Assembly (NCBI GenBank): GCA_029948255.1
Contig: JALIZF010001478.1
Location: 124,001-188,000 of the forward strand
From: Telmatactis stephensoni
Lineage: Eukaryota > Cnidaria > Anthozoa > Actiniaria > Isophelliidae
Length of the DNA stretch: 64,000 nucleotides
Direction of reading: 5' to 3'
The translations under genes and the position numbers were made by a program. The notes below the pieces were generated by a model. That model was not told where the DNA came from and did no database searches. It saw only the letters and a list, made by a program, of their open reading frames with translations. Positions 1 to 12,732 of the stretch are shown one piece after another; position 1 is the first letter of the stretch, and the number at the start of each line of letters is the position of its first letter.

Positions 1-948
1 GTGAAAGTACACTCAAGTGAAGCCAGAAAAAAAGCTGATTATTGATCTGTCAAGTAATACCCAATGCACACTGAATTTGACAAAATGGGCGGGGCCTGAT
101 GGACAGCCGTCTAGCTTTTAACATCATAATTTAGAAAGGCGCCTAAAGGTTTCATGAAATAACCGAGAAAATGAGCTCCTTGCCTTGACATCTTGACCAT
201 TTAAGACTTGTTTTAGCGAACATTAATCAGATTGTAAACTCATTTTATTCCAGTTGAGGCAATGAAAATCCACATTCTCAACAAATCCTGACAACTCAAA
301 TGGCTTCCGATTTCAACATTTAAATGAATCACGTAGTGTATTACGATCTTGTGCGAACCATTTTGACAGATCTAGCGATCAAAATTGAAGCAAACTGATT
401 TCAGCAATCTTAATCCTGTTATTCCTTCAGTTCTTTTTAAGTTTTTAAATTCATGCAAACACGCGGGTTTTGACTGTCTAATCAGTGCACCAAACCAGTT
501 TTTGTTTTCGTAGGAAACTCTTGAATCGTTTACGTAGGAACTCATTTAACTCAAAAAGACACTTTTCACATTATGACAGTTGTTAACTGACAATTATGGT
601 TCTTTGGCCTCACCGGAATACATTTTTTATAACTCAAGGCAATAATATACAAAGCGCTCAGTTTTTGCTGTAAAATGATATATAGAAGTTGAAGATCGAT
701 GGTCCTACAGAGCTCACCAGCAAGAAACTATCTAAACGTTTGTAAATCTTACGCATTTGCCTGGGTTCCAATTGTGAATAATTGCTTTTTGTATTGGATT
801 TATCGATGGAAAATGACGGCTTAAAAACTACACAGATAAATAGTCGAGTATTTACCTAAGCGGTTTTAATCTTATAGACAATTATTGATATGGATGCATA
901 CATGATGGCTTCTATCATGACTGATTATGAAGGTGAAAATAGCATTTT

Positions 949-1029
949 AAAATCAATATATAAAATATATATAAAATATCAATATATATAATATATATCA
1001 ATTATCAATATATAAAATATATATATAGT
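949..1029. repeat. AT-rich TATA-type tract
   Basis: Almost pure A/T with repeated ATCAATATATAAAATATAT units. It is simple sequence with no coding signal. Confidence 0.8.
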
Positions 1030-1481
1030 ACTAGTCATCTTTTGTTAAACTATTTGTTATTATAGCTATAGTAAGAGTTTTCGAACATGAATTGAATATC
1101 AAAAGTCACACTACTCAAACGCTGACTAGTCCAGCATCTGGCCTCGGGCTACATCCACACGGATATATATTTGAAGTGGCATCTTTTAGTTTTTTTCTAT
1201 TTTCGTTATCCACACTAAACGGCTATCAAAAAAAGAAAAGAAGAAAAAAGAAAAGAAAAAGAAAAAAAAAAAACACGCCATTTTGTCTGGTCGAGAAGTC
1301 CCGACTTGTTTACAGATTCGGCATCCGGCCGATTATTGTGAACGCGTAGCCTCAAATTCACGAGGCGTCCGTCGTAGCTAGTAGGAGAACTTGCATTATA
1401 AATTCAAAATCTCCAGTCATCAGGTAAACAAGCACGGTTTTTTTGTTTTTGTTTTTTGTTTTGAAATGTGGGCCTGAATCA

Positions 1482-1620
1482 AGATTTCGTATGACTGTGA
1501 AAACGGCACGGTCAAGGCTTGTCAGGGTTACGGCAGGAATTTTGAATGTTAACTTACTATGGTTTATAGACAACACGGCACTGACACGATCACGGCACCA
1601 CGAGGTCCGTGCTATCTCTA
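1482..1620. mobile_element. degenerate TA-type MITE (TTTCGTATGA family)
   Basis: The left side reads ATTTCGTATGACTGTGAAAA and the middle carries the family signature (GTTACGGCAGGAATTTTGAA, then CACGGCACTGACACG). Intact relatives are at 19455, 29849, 34648 and 63792. The right terminal repeat is decayed here, so the end is approximate. Confidence 0.5.
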
Positions 1621-3897
1621 TACCTTCTAATCTCAAGATATACTCAGATCTTCAGATCAAAAATACCTTTACTGATTGACATTGCTATTAAGCCGTATAG
1701 ATTAGTCTAAAGAGCTATTAATCACTATCGATTTATATTGGTGTCTTGTTGATATGTGTTGACTATCAAACTGATAAATCAGATGATTGTCTCTTCATTT
1801 GGTTGCTATGATAAAATATTTTGAATATAAAAATATCAACCACGACCCGGCTCACTACCCCTGGCTGCATGAAACGTGTCTTGAGATAGAGAATAGCCTG
1901 TAGAAACGCTACAGAACAAGTGTCACTTTGTCTCGGTTTTATCATGGTCGTACTTTGCAATAAAAATCGCTATAGAAAACGTTTAATATGTAGAACTGAG
2001 AACAGTTTGCTTCTGCATAAATTTTACTTCGTTTTATAATTACAAAGCAAACAAACACTATATATCTGCAGTTTAAGTTCCAATAAAAACCTGTAATCTA
2101 ACTTTAGCTTTTAGAGCACAATTTGCGTACTTAATAAACCCATATTTTCTCACAAATAAAACGATTGACAAGGATTGTTTAATGTATATCTTTGACCAAA
2201 CGTCATCAATATTTGCGAATATAGGTTGTCAGTACGTAAACCTGGATTAATTACTTGAAGTTTGATTGGAGCTAGCACCGGTTATGACTATCATTGGAAC
2301 GCCCTACATATTGGGCCAGACAAGCGCCAATTAGGGAATATGCGCCTCCATTTTGTCTAGTATAACCACCCATTTCAGCGAAGCTAGCAATCAAATTATT
2401 TCGATCAAGAACTTTGCTTTTAGTTTTATAGAACCACATTGCTCGTTAATGTCACTTTAGCCCCGGAGCATTTCCATCTTAGCTGATCAACTAATTATCA
2501 AACGTCAGTAAAAAAAAGAATCCGATTAAAGTAAAAACACGTCCTTCACTGCATGGCAAGACTGAGAAGGATTTCCCCCTCCTTGAGTCAACGATTGACG
2601 AACGATTAATTCAGTCTAGGAAATAAATAAAATTGCAATTTTGTAGTCATACGTTATTTACTTCTGGTGCTCTTGAACGAGTCACTGTGGAGAGTCTAAG
2701 ACGAATTTTCAAGGCCAAAAATATGAAAGAAGAAGAAGAAAAAGAAGAAAAAAATAAAGTGCGCGATGCGAAGTCACCGAGTAGCACTCAAATGGCTTCC
2801 CAATATTTAATCACTTCAATATACCAAAGTGAATTCTCGACTGTTTTACTGAAAATAGTCCATTTTTATATGAAAACTTATCATTATAGCTTTAAAAAGT
2901 TACCAAATCCCCCAAAAACGATTCCTATTAGGTTCCATAATAAAGAGTTTTACGTCGAAATCCAAAATCCCCGGCGGAAGAGCTGTGGCCGTCCAATATG
3001 GCGCCAAACAAAGATCGAAGTAGATTCTATTGGAGGCCATTAATTTGAAGAGCTGTTTTACCCACTATATGAGTAAATTATAATGATTTTGAATATTCAT
3101 GAGTAAAAAATATATCGAAGATAATCTGAAACGTGAGAACGATTGAGCTGGGCGTAGATAAGGAAAAAAAACGACAATGCGTTTTTCTCCGGTTTTAGAC
3201 CGCTATAAATTAAAGAGTTAGGAAAAATAAAAAGAAATGTTGATTAAAAAAATACGTACAGATTATTCAGCAAGTTTTAATTAAGTCACTGTTGTTTGAA
3301 AATCGACCTTGAAACGAATAGTAAAAACAAAAGGCTTCGATTAGCAAGGTTTGTTTCGTTGTGTTCTCGCCTCAGGAACCCGAAAGTGTTCGTTTTCTCG
3401 ATAGTTTAAAAGTAGTAATAAATTAAAAAAGACGAAAATTTTGTCGAAAAAAAAAAAGGTTTAAAAAATAAATCAAGGAAAAGTACACGACGCTTCGTGA
3501 ACTAATTAACAAAAAAACAAAAATACGTACTCAACGTACTCAGCAGAAATTTCAGTTCCCAGTCGACTGTCACCGTAAAGCTCTGTTCGCCAGGCCGAAA
3601 ATCTTCGTAAACTTAGTTTGAGACGTAGCCATTTCAAAGCGCAGTTAAAGTTATTCATTTGCATTGGGTAGTCGAAGGCTTTAGTAATAGGCAAACACCT
3701 GCAAAACGATGTAATGAAGAGAGCATGCTGTTTTTTGTATTTGCCGATTGACAAATATATATATGAAACACCTTGTAACATGGCTCATGGATTGATGACA
3801 AATGACATTTATTGCTTTTTCTATTTTTATGGATAGTGCTATTGGGGTCTATTTTTGTATAATTTCAGCAAGGTGAACGGTTTAACAGCGGTCTCTT

Positions 3898-4007
3898 TTC
3901 CTTTGTTTCTTTCTCTCTCTCTTGCTCTCTTTTACTTTCATTCATTAATTCTTTCTTTCTTTCTTTTTCTTTCTTTCTTTGTTTCTTTCTTTCTTCCTTC
4001 CTTCCTT

Positions 4008-4039
<32 letters not shown>

Positions 4040-4076
4040 GTTCTTTCTTTCTTTCTCCCACCCACTAATTCATTCA
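3898..4076. repeat. CTTT/TTTC microsatellite
   Basis: Imperfect tetranucleotide array, mainly CTTT, with CT and CCTT variants. It produces spurious Ser/Phe/Leu (plus) and Lys/Glu/Arg (minus) open frames. Confidence 0.9.
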
Positions 4077-5885
4077 TCTCTCCTTAGTACTGAATTTACT
4101 CGTTATTCATTCATTCTACTTTCTATCTTCATTCCCTCATCTTTCCTTCCTTTCTTTCTTCTTAGTTCTCCAAACGTGTACTTTCATTACGTTATGCTCT
4201 CAAAATCCAAAATGTGTCAATATATACTGAGGTGCCTGAATTTCCCTTTTCAAATAATCTATCAAAAGTCATCAATATAATTCCACATCTCTGTAACAGT
4301 ACTTCTAGTCGATGAGGTGTCAAAGTTCCGGATATTAAAATGACGTCAAAGCCCAGAATCCGCTAACCATTTGGAGTTTCTTTTACTTGATTAATTAATG
4401 CCCAAAAACACTTGTTTTTATACAAATCAACCGGTCTAAAAACCATACAAAATAGAGTTTTCTCTTTTTTGTTTTAATGCCCCTGAGCAATGATTTCAAG
4501 ACAAGGATAATTGGAATATCCAGACAAACAAAAAGTGAATTAAATATTTTATGCATGCATGAGTAAAGTGGATTTCACCTCTCGATTGAAGTACGTAAAA
4601 CCACTCTGCCTGGTCGTCGTTCAAACGTATTAAAAGCGAGAAGGGTGCCTATTAGATATCTTACAGCTTTGACCGATCAGTATAGAAACGGCCTGCTTTA
4701 ATCCCCTACATTAATATTTTATCTTTGAACGCAAATTTTAATTTTTAAATATATGATAGACACATTTTCGATGTGTAGAGTAGTGTCAATTGCATTTGTT
4801 CATTTTAGAGCACTGTCTTTAATGACTCGACCACTTAAGTCAAAATCGTATGATAGTAAAAACAACTCGAAGCTCATTCTTTATATCTTCGGTGGGAGGG
4901 CCCAGGGTGAATATAAAGTTCATAAAGGGGTGGAGATTAACGAGGAAAAAGGGGGGGGGGGTATACTACTTCCCAGTCATCTCCCCTCCCCTCCCCCTCT
5001 CCCAATGGAAAGAAATACATCTAAGTAAGTACCTCAATTAAAACTATATATTAGTAAACGGAACGCGGTCGCTTAATAGAGGTTCCTCCAAGAGATCGAT
5101 CACTTGACCTCTGTCAATGGTTTTAGAGCCGTAAAAAAGATTCTTGGGTTGCATGCATGTGACGTCACGGCAGCCATCTTGGAGGAACTTCAACAAAAGA
5201 TTTCTCGTTAGCGTCACTTGTCCGTTCATCCAACATGGCTGTTCCCAAAGGAATGGATGAAACCCAGCAATACCGAGTGGAACTCCAGTTCGTTACGTTG
5301 TATTTTACCGACCAACCTATTCAAACGAAAGACTTCAATTTAATCATATAAAAAGCCAAGCGTTTAATTTTAAAGCAGCTGATTTCATCAGTATATCGCC
5401 GTTGTAAGGAACCGAATGCTTTCTAAAATAACGATTTGTGTTCTACTGCGAAGCGGTTGTATCGCGACATTTAGTTGAATTTTGGGTTTTTCTAATTCGC
5501 CAATCATGTGAAGGGGGGGGGGGGGGGGTAGCTTATGCAAATGTACTCGATCCACGTTTTCCATCCGCCTTGAGGGTCCTTGAGAGCATTTGCGTGAGCT
5601 CATCCCACTTCACATGATTGGCCGATTATGGCAAATCAGTACGATAAAACTAACTTAACTACTGTGCTAACTGACTTGCTAAATAGGCTTGCCTTAAGAT
5701 TTTACAGTCTGAGATGTATCCTCGACAGATGGTAAGGAGAGGCAACCTAGTATACCCTTAGCCGTCACGGCCCCTAGCGTATGATTGGTTAAAACAATAC
5801 AATAGTAAAATTAATTGAATATTAGACAATTAACTCAGTAATGACTTGAGATAAAATAACATATATTTTATGCTTTGGGCATAAT

Positions 5886-5891
5886 GTTTGG

Positions 5892-5952
<61 letters not shown>

Positions 5953-6136
5953 CTGCATATTGATTAATTGATTGATTGCCTGATTGATTGATTTAATGAT
6001 TGATTGACTGATTGATTGCCTGATTGATTGATTGAATGATTGACTAATTGATGGATTGATTGATTGATAGCCTGACTGACTGATTGATTTACTAATTGAT
6101 TGCAATTGATTGATTGACTACATGATTGATTGGTTA

Positions 6137-6179
<43 letters not shown>

Positions 6180-6202
6180 GATTGTTTGATTGATTGATCG
6201 AT
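5886..6202. repeat. TTGA tetranucleotide array
   Basis: Long imperfect TTGA array (reverse complement TCAA). Both minus frames translate to Ser/Ile/Asn/Gln repeats that are not a gene. The same tetranucleotide forms the 3' tail of the non-LTR fragment just to the right in opposite orientation, so this array may have grown from the tail of another, minus-strand insertion. Confidence 0.9.
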
Positions 6203-6424
6203 CTATAAAGTGTGACCAAGTAAACCAATCCAACACTTCACTTTGACTACGGTTTATTCCACTTCACAACGTAAACCCAAACGAACGGCGAGAACAATTT
6301 TGTTGACTTGAAGTTATTAAGTAGACATAATTGAGACTGTAATGTTTTCTTCTTGAACTAACACTCAAAACTAACTGTAAATATTCATCATCAAAGATTT
6401 GATTTACAAAACGTGATTTGCGCG

Positions 6425-6775
6425 CGCGCTATAAAACTTTGTGCGCGCTCTACTATTCAACGATAAATCTAACTCGCCACAAAAGAAAAAGCTGTCTCTC
6501 CCAAACCCACGTCCTGATTACTTAAATCTTGCTTCAGTAGCAAAATTGTGGAACAACGTCCCCATTAATATTGAAGCAAGAGCCATCAACTTTCTTCCTA
6601 AGTTTAAAAGAGAAGTTGACAAAATTATGTTTTGTTGACCCGTACTCCCACACGTCAAACATTTAAAGCAATGCTTTTAACCGTTGTAGTTCTTTTTAAA
6701 ATACTGATATTTTTACCATTGATAAATAAAGTTCATCAATCAATCAATCAATCAATCAACCAATAATCAATCAAT
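6425..6775 (+). mobile_element. 3' end of a CR1/L2-like non-LTR retrotransposon
   Basis: The frame 6441-6638 ends in a pattern typical of the last residues of CR1/L2-type reverse transcriptase ORFs: basic residues, then LSLPNPRPDYLN, then AKLWNNVPINIE, then a Phe/Lys-rich tail and stop. A short 3' UTR follows, with GATAAATAAAG and a TCAA/ATCA repeat tail, as expected for this class. The element is severely 5'-truncated, with no polymerase domain left. The assignment is by pattern; the clade is not certain. Confidence 0.7.
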
Positions 6776-6798
6776 CAATTAATCAATCTATTCACCAT

Positions 6799-9700
6799 CT
6801 ACATATTAATCTTGGGACAAGACTTGTTGATCTCGATGCTTTTTATCATGCCTCTGATGTTCTCGTTCACGTAGTTTAGTGCGCTTTGATCTCGTACTCT
6901 TTTCTGAAGGGTGAACATCCTTTTGTGTCGTTCGTCTGGATCCATCTTAATAGCATTATGTAGAGCATCTACAATCTCTTGTTTATCATAAGGATCAACC
7001 TATACACAACGACAAGAAGCATATGAATCCATTTTGTTTATGTTTTACTTTCTCTAGAATATCCACTATTTTGTAGGGTAAATCACAAAGTAATCAAAAA
7101 GCCAGAAAAACTATAGTGGATTTGATCAAATACAACAGCAATCACTCATTACATCGCTGTCTTACCGTTATCAGCAATCATACGCAAAAACAAAGTAGAT
7201 GAATCTCTGCAATAAGCTAATTTATGATTCGTCTTGATGCCTTAGAGAAGAACCTGTCATCGCTTTCAAAGGTGCACGGCAAAAATAGTGCGTTTTACCA
7301 CCTGGAAAACTACAGGATTATTCAGGAAAACGTGGGAGTTTTTGCCTTACACGTTGTGTCTGACCTGTTCAGGAAATGACGGCCAATAGCAGTCGACGTT
7401 AGAATGTACGAATCTGTGCCGATTTTATGCATAATGGTGAACTCACATTTAAATAGATTTTACCTTCAAAGCTTCGTGCATTGTGGCTGCAGCTCCTGCA
7501 GACTTGGACAAAATCAAAACACCTGGAGAGCGAAACTTTCGCAGTGTTTGACAAGCGACATACTCCATAGCAACCAGATTCATGCCATCATGAAGTGGTG
7601 TCACCAAAGCAACGTCTGCTTTGTTATAAAGAACGGCCAGATCTCGCTGAGTCATTTTGTTGACGATCAACTCAATGCAGGAAGAGTACCCTCTCTCACT
7701 TAAGTCCTTGTTCGTTTTGCGGACGAGTGTTTCCAAATGACTTTGTAGGTCTTTGAAGCCAATACTTTCTTTTCTACACGGCACAGCTATATTTGTATGT
7801 AAATAAGTTTGCCATCAAACTCCGGGAACTGGTGGAGAAGACCTTCAAAAGCTCGTACCTTCTGGGGGAGACCCTTGATGTAGTCAATTCGGTCGACGCT
7901 GACTATTATTGTCTTCTTGGACGACATTTCACAAAGTGATTTTATTTTGGCTGGACAATTCTAGAAAAAAAGGAAAAATGGTTTATGAATACGTTTTGTG
8001 TGTGCTTTTTTTGTTTGTTTGTTTCTTTTTCGTTTGCTTTGTTTTGCCTTGTTTTGTTTTCTGTCTTCCAATACATGAACACACAAGTTCCAAGAGGCGT
8101 TGCGTTTATTGGAATGGCTGGAATACACGTCCATAATATCGATTTTCTTACTTTACCTCGGAGAATTCTTCCGTACTGTTGTAAGACATCCATTTCTCGT
8201 ACGAGATTCCAGCTGGTGTAACTCGCACCATCACAACGCGTTCTTCGTAATAAATCTTCATGTTGGTGACATCTACTTTACATTCCACATTCCACATACA
8301 GGAAAGTATAAAGTTGCGACGAAACTCCTCGGTGTGAAATGCTATAATACTGCTACCTGATATAACAATAAACTGGTCAAACACGAACCTTAATTTGAAG
8401 CGTAACTTCAAAAAGATCTATAATGAAATCTTGGCATAGTAAAAGCATATAACTGGAAGTGGATTCTGGAAGTGTAAGTGTATATAAAACGGCACAAGAC
8501 TTATTAATCTCCCTAGCAGCCGTGTTTGATCTCGTCACTGCTGTAACATAATTTGAAGGGCTAATCATCCACAAGCAATTACAGCTAGGATGCAGCTCAA
8601 CGTGTCGGGGTTGAAGGCGCCTATATAAAGTGGCATATTTTACTAGCATGAAAACCACTTTTGAAGGTGATTTAACTGTAGTCAAATGTTGTGATGTTAT
8701 CGTGGCTAATACAGTAAAGGAAACTAATCGTGGCAGGCCAGAAAAGGATCTGCTGCAGGTCTTGCAGGGACATGCAAGGGGGAACAAGATTGAGGCGACC
8801 AATTTTTAGTTTATCGATTTTTTCTAAATTCACTAACCAAGCATTCCTTTGAGTAATTCTTTAAAATTCGCGATCTTTACAAAATTCGCCGGTGAAGGAA
8901 AAGGAATATGAAGGAAGAAGCCTATTGCGCAGTTCTTGCCAATTTGCGTTAGCTTCTGAAAAATAAAGAAAAAAATTCCACTACACCCTTTGGTTCCGTC
9001 ATCACAATAGAACACTTTCACGTGACGTCAAAGCAGCTCAATTTGGAGGACAAAACAAAAGAATTTCAATCTCCTGAAAATTGGAGCCTATTGTTTTGTC
9101 ACCCAAATTGAGCTACATTCCTAGGTGCTATCATTGCATTCAGACTACCAAGCAACTAGTACAGTTCCCACTGCGTCTGAATCACCTCCAGACGTTTCTC
9201 AATGCTTGTCACTGGATTCAGGTGAGGAAGAGCATAGGGTGTGATAGATGCTGTGCAACAACTACATCATCTTGAACGAACCTCGACATAGGAGTTGGAG
9301 GATGCAGCTCATTCCCATGGGCGACATCCCCATCAAATGACCGTCGTCGGACTTGATGTGACTTTCATAATGATGATGATGATGATGAATCGAAGATGAT
9401 ATCATTACATTACATATTACATTAACAAGCCCTCCAGTTTTGAAAGTTCTACCGTATGGAATCACTAGAGAAAGCAAGCTAGTCTTCGTATGTAGCTCCC
9501 AGGGGAGATAGATATTACTGAAAGAAGTGGATTTTCAATTGACAGACAACTATTTCCCTGAGTTCCTTAAGACCTGTTTTAAAATACCTTTTGAAGAAGT
9601 CCAGGAAGAAGCAGAAGTTGGAAATCGTGGATCCATACTAATGGCTGTCGACCTTGTTGAAGTGATTCCAAGGTGTGCTCCAATGTTTTCTCTGCAAACG

Positions 9701-12613
9701 TTTCATTCACTTCCTTGTAACTCTTGTGAATGAATTCAAATAAATCTACATCCACATTGAAATTTTTCTTTGTTTTTAGATATTATATTTACAATCAAGG
9801 ACTGAGGTGAGAGGGATAGAGACGAAACTGAATAAATTATCTCAAATGTCGCTTTCTGATTGGTCGACAATCAGGGTCATCCAAACTGATGTTACGTGCC
9901 GTGGAAAGAACAGTAAAATCTCTGATTTTTTGGCTCATGTCCCGGGGGGGGGGGGGGGGGGGGGGGGTACTCCCCTATATTTGCTATACGGGTATTTCCC
10001 ACACTATAGGGTATGGTTTTTCAGCTTTTAGGTCTGGGGTAGGATATCCCTTTTTGACATTTTGTCTGGGATAAGGTATGGTTTTTGTCTGGGATAGGGT
10101 TACAATTTGGTCGTTTTAGTCTGGGATAGGGGTAGGTTTTGATCGCAAAGTCTCTATAGAAAAATGTCGTTTTAGTGTGGACGAAGGACTTAACCTTATA
10201 ATAGCAAATACATTCGTATTCAAATCATATCTTGATTAGTGTAGACATACGTAGCCAAGCCAGGTTTTTAAGTTATTGGCGTAAAGTTTGTCTTTGCAAA
10301 ACTTTGCAAAATACCTTAAAGGTGCGGAAATACGGGCAACAAAATCATGCAACATTTCACGCAACATTGTTGCGTTGCAAGTTGCAGAGCAAATGTTGCT
10401 CGTATCACACCTCGCAACAAATTTTCCTTGTTGCACAAAGTAGAAGTGGTGGTAATACGAGCAACATTTGCTCTGCAACTTGCAACGCAACAATGTTGCG
10501 TGAAATGTTGCACGATTTGTTGCCCGTACTTCTACGCCTTAAAAAAAACCCTGCAAAAACGAAACCGAGGATTAAGAACCTCCAGGCTGAAAATTGAGCA
10601 ATTAAGCATCCAATATAAAAGAACATTTACATTTTATATAAAACTATTTTAGCCTGTTACAGAAAATCACAGGTTCTTTTATGCAGGTTTTTATTGTACC
10701 CTACAAATGTTGCTGGATCTAATTTTTGCATTTTTAATTTTTTCGTCGCTGATCTTACCTCCAATGTGTTGCTTGGCAATAATGCTTCAGGGACTTTGAC
10801 ATTGTCGTGAAATAAAGGCCATAGTTTGTCGTTGGACCACATTCTATGTTGCTCAAAAGCCTTAATGCCGATTGGCAGACCTCTTAACTAGAAGGAATGC
10901 AATAGATTATCAAAAACTGTAGTTATGATTACTGTAAGTTGTAATATTATCATTTGCAGCAACTAAACAAGTACAACAAAACATATTTACTTTGTCATTT
11001 TTTTGTCGTAAAAGTCTCTCAGTCTCTGGGAAGTCCTCATCAACCAATCCGCCTATCCATAACACATCTTCTTGCCCAACACTTCCATCCAGTACAGTGT
11101 GTAATAAAGTAACTAGGCCAGAAACACTAAAACACATCTCAGTAAGTCGTAACTACAACCTCAACCTGATCAAATCTCACTTGCGAAATGAAAGAAATGG
11201 AGGCAACACGAAGCCCTCTTGAAGTGGAGCGGTGATTGGTTAAAACTAATGGTCTTTTGAAAACGGCGAGTGAAAACATTGAATCCTATTGTACTCCATT
11301 GGCCAATCAGAAAATGCGTTCAAACCCACTTCATTCTTCATTCTCTTCATTCATCCGAAGAAACGTACTGCTCATCAGCAGAGATCTTTTTCACAACTAT
11401 CTGATGTTGGATACTAGCCCCCTCCACAAGCATTAGTCTATTTTCTCTCTTTGGGATACCTGTGGGATTCTTGTTCTCTTACCTAACGAACGCCAGCACT
11501 AGCGCCTAGTTCTTCTCTATCAGCAACACAGGAAACCCAAGAAATAAAAAACCCAAATTATTAGATTATAGAGACGCCTGCGTAGGAGGCTAGTTGGAAA
11601 GTAGGGTCCCTACTTTTCCTCTCTCTTCTCTCCTCCTTAACTCGTCCTCATTGCCGCTCGTCCGTGTTTTTTTCAGGAGCAAGGAAAGCACAGTTGTTTA
11701 GCTACTAAGTGCGCGGCCTTCGGTGCAAGAGGTCCAGAGTTCGATGCCCGGATATCACATCCTTGTTTATAACATAGCTACAATCTTACGCGCGCTCTGA
11801 TTGGCCAGAAAGCTATGAACTATTTGCACATGGGCTGCACTGCGCGCGCACTTTCTTCGTCATCGTCTTTTTCAAATCGCTCGTTTTTAAGATGGCGACA
11901 CATATAACGCGCGCTCTGATTGGCTGAAAAATCTATGAACTAAAGCGCGCGGCTTTCTGTTGTCTAATTGATAATTCAACTTCTTTCCTTTCTGTGTAGC
12001 TCGAATTAGCTTTAAATACCCTTAAAACGGAGCACTGATGGAGAGAGGGTAGTAAAATGAGCGCACCGTCGACCTCAAATGCAAGTTTATCAGTTACTCA
12101 AATTACTGTCACGAGTTCTCGACGTAAAATATTGTCGCTTTACTTTACTTTACTTTTTTAAAAACTCGTCTTTACTGAATCTGGAGGGAAAAGTGGGCCT
12201 ACTCGTAGTCTAACATATATACTTGACATGGCACACAAGTTTTTTCAAAGTATATTTGAACCCCTGCTTAATTATGTGATCGAGCCACCTTAATTGCATT
12301 AAACATGTTTAAGGGCCTAAATATATGAACCGGGCTGGCCCGGTTAAACAGGCTGATTTAGTTTGCCGAGATCCCGGGTTCTCTATAAAACACACAGTAT
12401 TTGGTAATAAGGGAAACAAGCTAGCCCGGCAGTTTCAGCCCGCGGTTAACCGGGCCAGCCCGCTTCATATAACCAGACACTAACAGATTTTTACCTTAGG
12501 GTTACAGGTGCACAATTAGTTTTGCTCTTCCCACAACATCCCACCTCGCATGGGAGGCGACTAGTGACAATAATGAGCCGTGAAGATGCTTCTCCTGCTA
12601 GATTTTTCTCCAT
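6799..12613 (-). CDS. trehalose-6-phosphate synthase (GT20), frame broken in exon 7
   Basis: Glycosyltransferase family 20 enzyme, expected to join UDP-glucose and glucose-6-phosphate to trehalose-6-phosphate in the cytosol. Exons read high to low: 12495-12613, 10991-11126, 10759-10887, 9588-9722, 8838-8955, 8157-8356, 7464-7960, 6799-6999. Phases match at every junction. Visible family blocks: LIIVTSRLP near residue 15, SGLVTLL near 41, VWIHDF near 155, IGFFLHIPFPSP near 180, VDRIDYIKGLPQK near 255, the AVPCR block, and DGMNLVAMEYVA near 360. About 510 codons, the size of a lone TPS domain; no phosphatase domain follows the TAG stop. Exon 7 contains two extra bases near 7788-7793 that put a stop between IYIQI and AVPCR. 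Without them the exon is 165 codons and in phase with its neighbours. The exon 4 acceptor was chosen because it alone keeps phase. Several consensus residues differ (see findings). Confidence 0.88.
9033..9113. mobile_element. small foldback element in TPS intron
   Basis: Inverted arms AGCTCAATTTGGAGGACAAA and their complement around 9095-9113. A second copy lies at 26178-26270 with the same GGAGGACAAAACAA arm, which shows it is dispersed. Confidence 0.6.
10320..10538. mobile_element. palindromic MITE with TTAA target duplication
   Basis: Long inverted arms built from GCAACATT / AATGTTGC words, ends near AGGTGCGGAAATACGGGCAA, flanked on both sides by TTAA (10316-10319 and 10539-10542). A TTAA duplication is the piggyBac hallmark; the family placement is inferred from that alone. 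It sits in the third TPS intron. A diverged relative is at 27764-28075. Confidence 0.75.
12322..12472. mobile_element. foldback MITE in TPS intron 1
   Basis: Terminal arms TATATGAACCGGGCTGGCCC and, inverted, GGGCCAGCCCGCTTCATATA. About 150 bp with no coding content. Confidence 0.65.
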
Positions 12614-12698
12614 TCTGTAACAGTATACCTCCTGTCTGGATTCTGAAACTAATTGAATCAAGTAACCAATAGGTACGGCTCACATAAATAAGTATGGA

Positions 12699-12732
12699 CA
12701 AGAGACCATAATACTAGTATTATGGTCTCTTG
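12699..12732. repeat. perfect 34-bp palindrome
   Basis: Each arm is CAAGAGACCATAATACT and its exact complement, with CTAG at the centre. A half copy is at 17693-17711 and an imperfect copy at 29588-29616, so it is a dispersed unit rather than chance. Confidence 0.8.

Larger units (their letters stand above)
1..5885. other. gene-free stretch with simple repeats
   Basis: I see no exon with homology to a known protein here on either strand. The open frames are short and rich in Lys/Glu or Ser/Phe runs that come from A- and CTTT-rich DNA. It holds an AT-rich tract, a degenerate MITE, a CTTT microsatellite and two G-runs (about 4951-4960 and 5513-5528). The 136-codon open frame at 2633-3043 has no recognisable domain and a low-complexity Lys/Glu stretch; I do not call it a gene. 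Confidence 0.6.

Noticed and set aside
2633..3043. 136-codon plus-strand open frame
   Set aside because: No domain, Lys/Glu low-complexity run, no splice signals or neighbours that fit; likely chance.
3855..4280. 141-codon Ser/Phe/Leu-rich frame
   Set aside because: It is the translation of the CTTT microsatellite.
5886..6202. CRISPR-like repeat array
   Set aside because: Simple tetranucleotide repeat without spacers, in a eukaryotic genome.
5830..6236. Ser-Ile-Asn-Gln repeat proteins on the minus strand
   Set aside because: They are by-products of the TTGA array in two frames.
11700..11765. tRNA-like stretch with GAGTTCGATGCCC
   Set aside because: B-box-like word only; no acceptor stem or anticodon arm can be formed.
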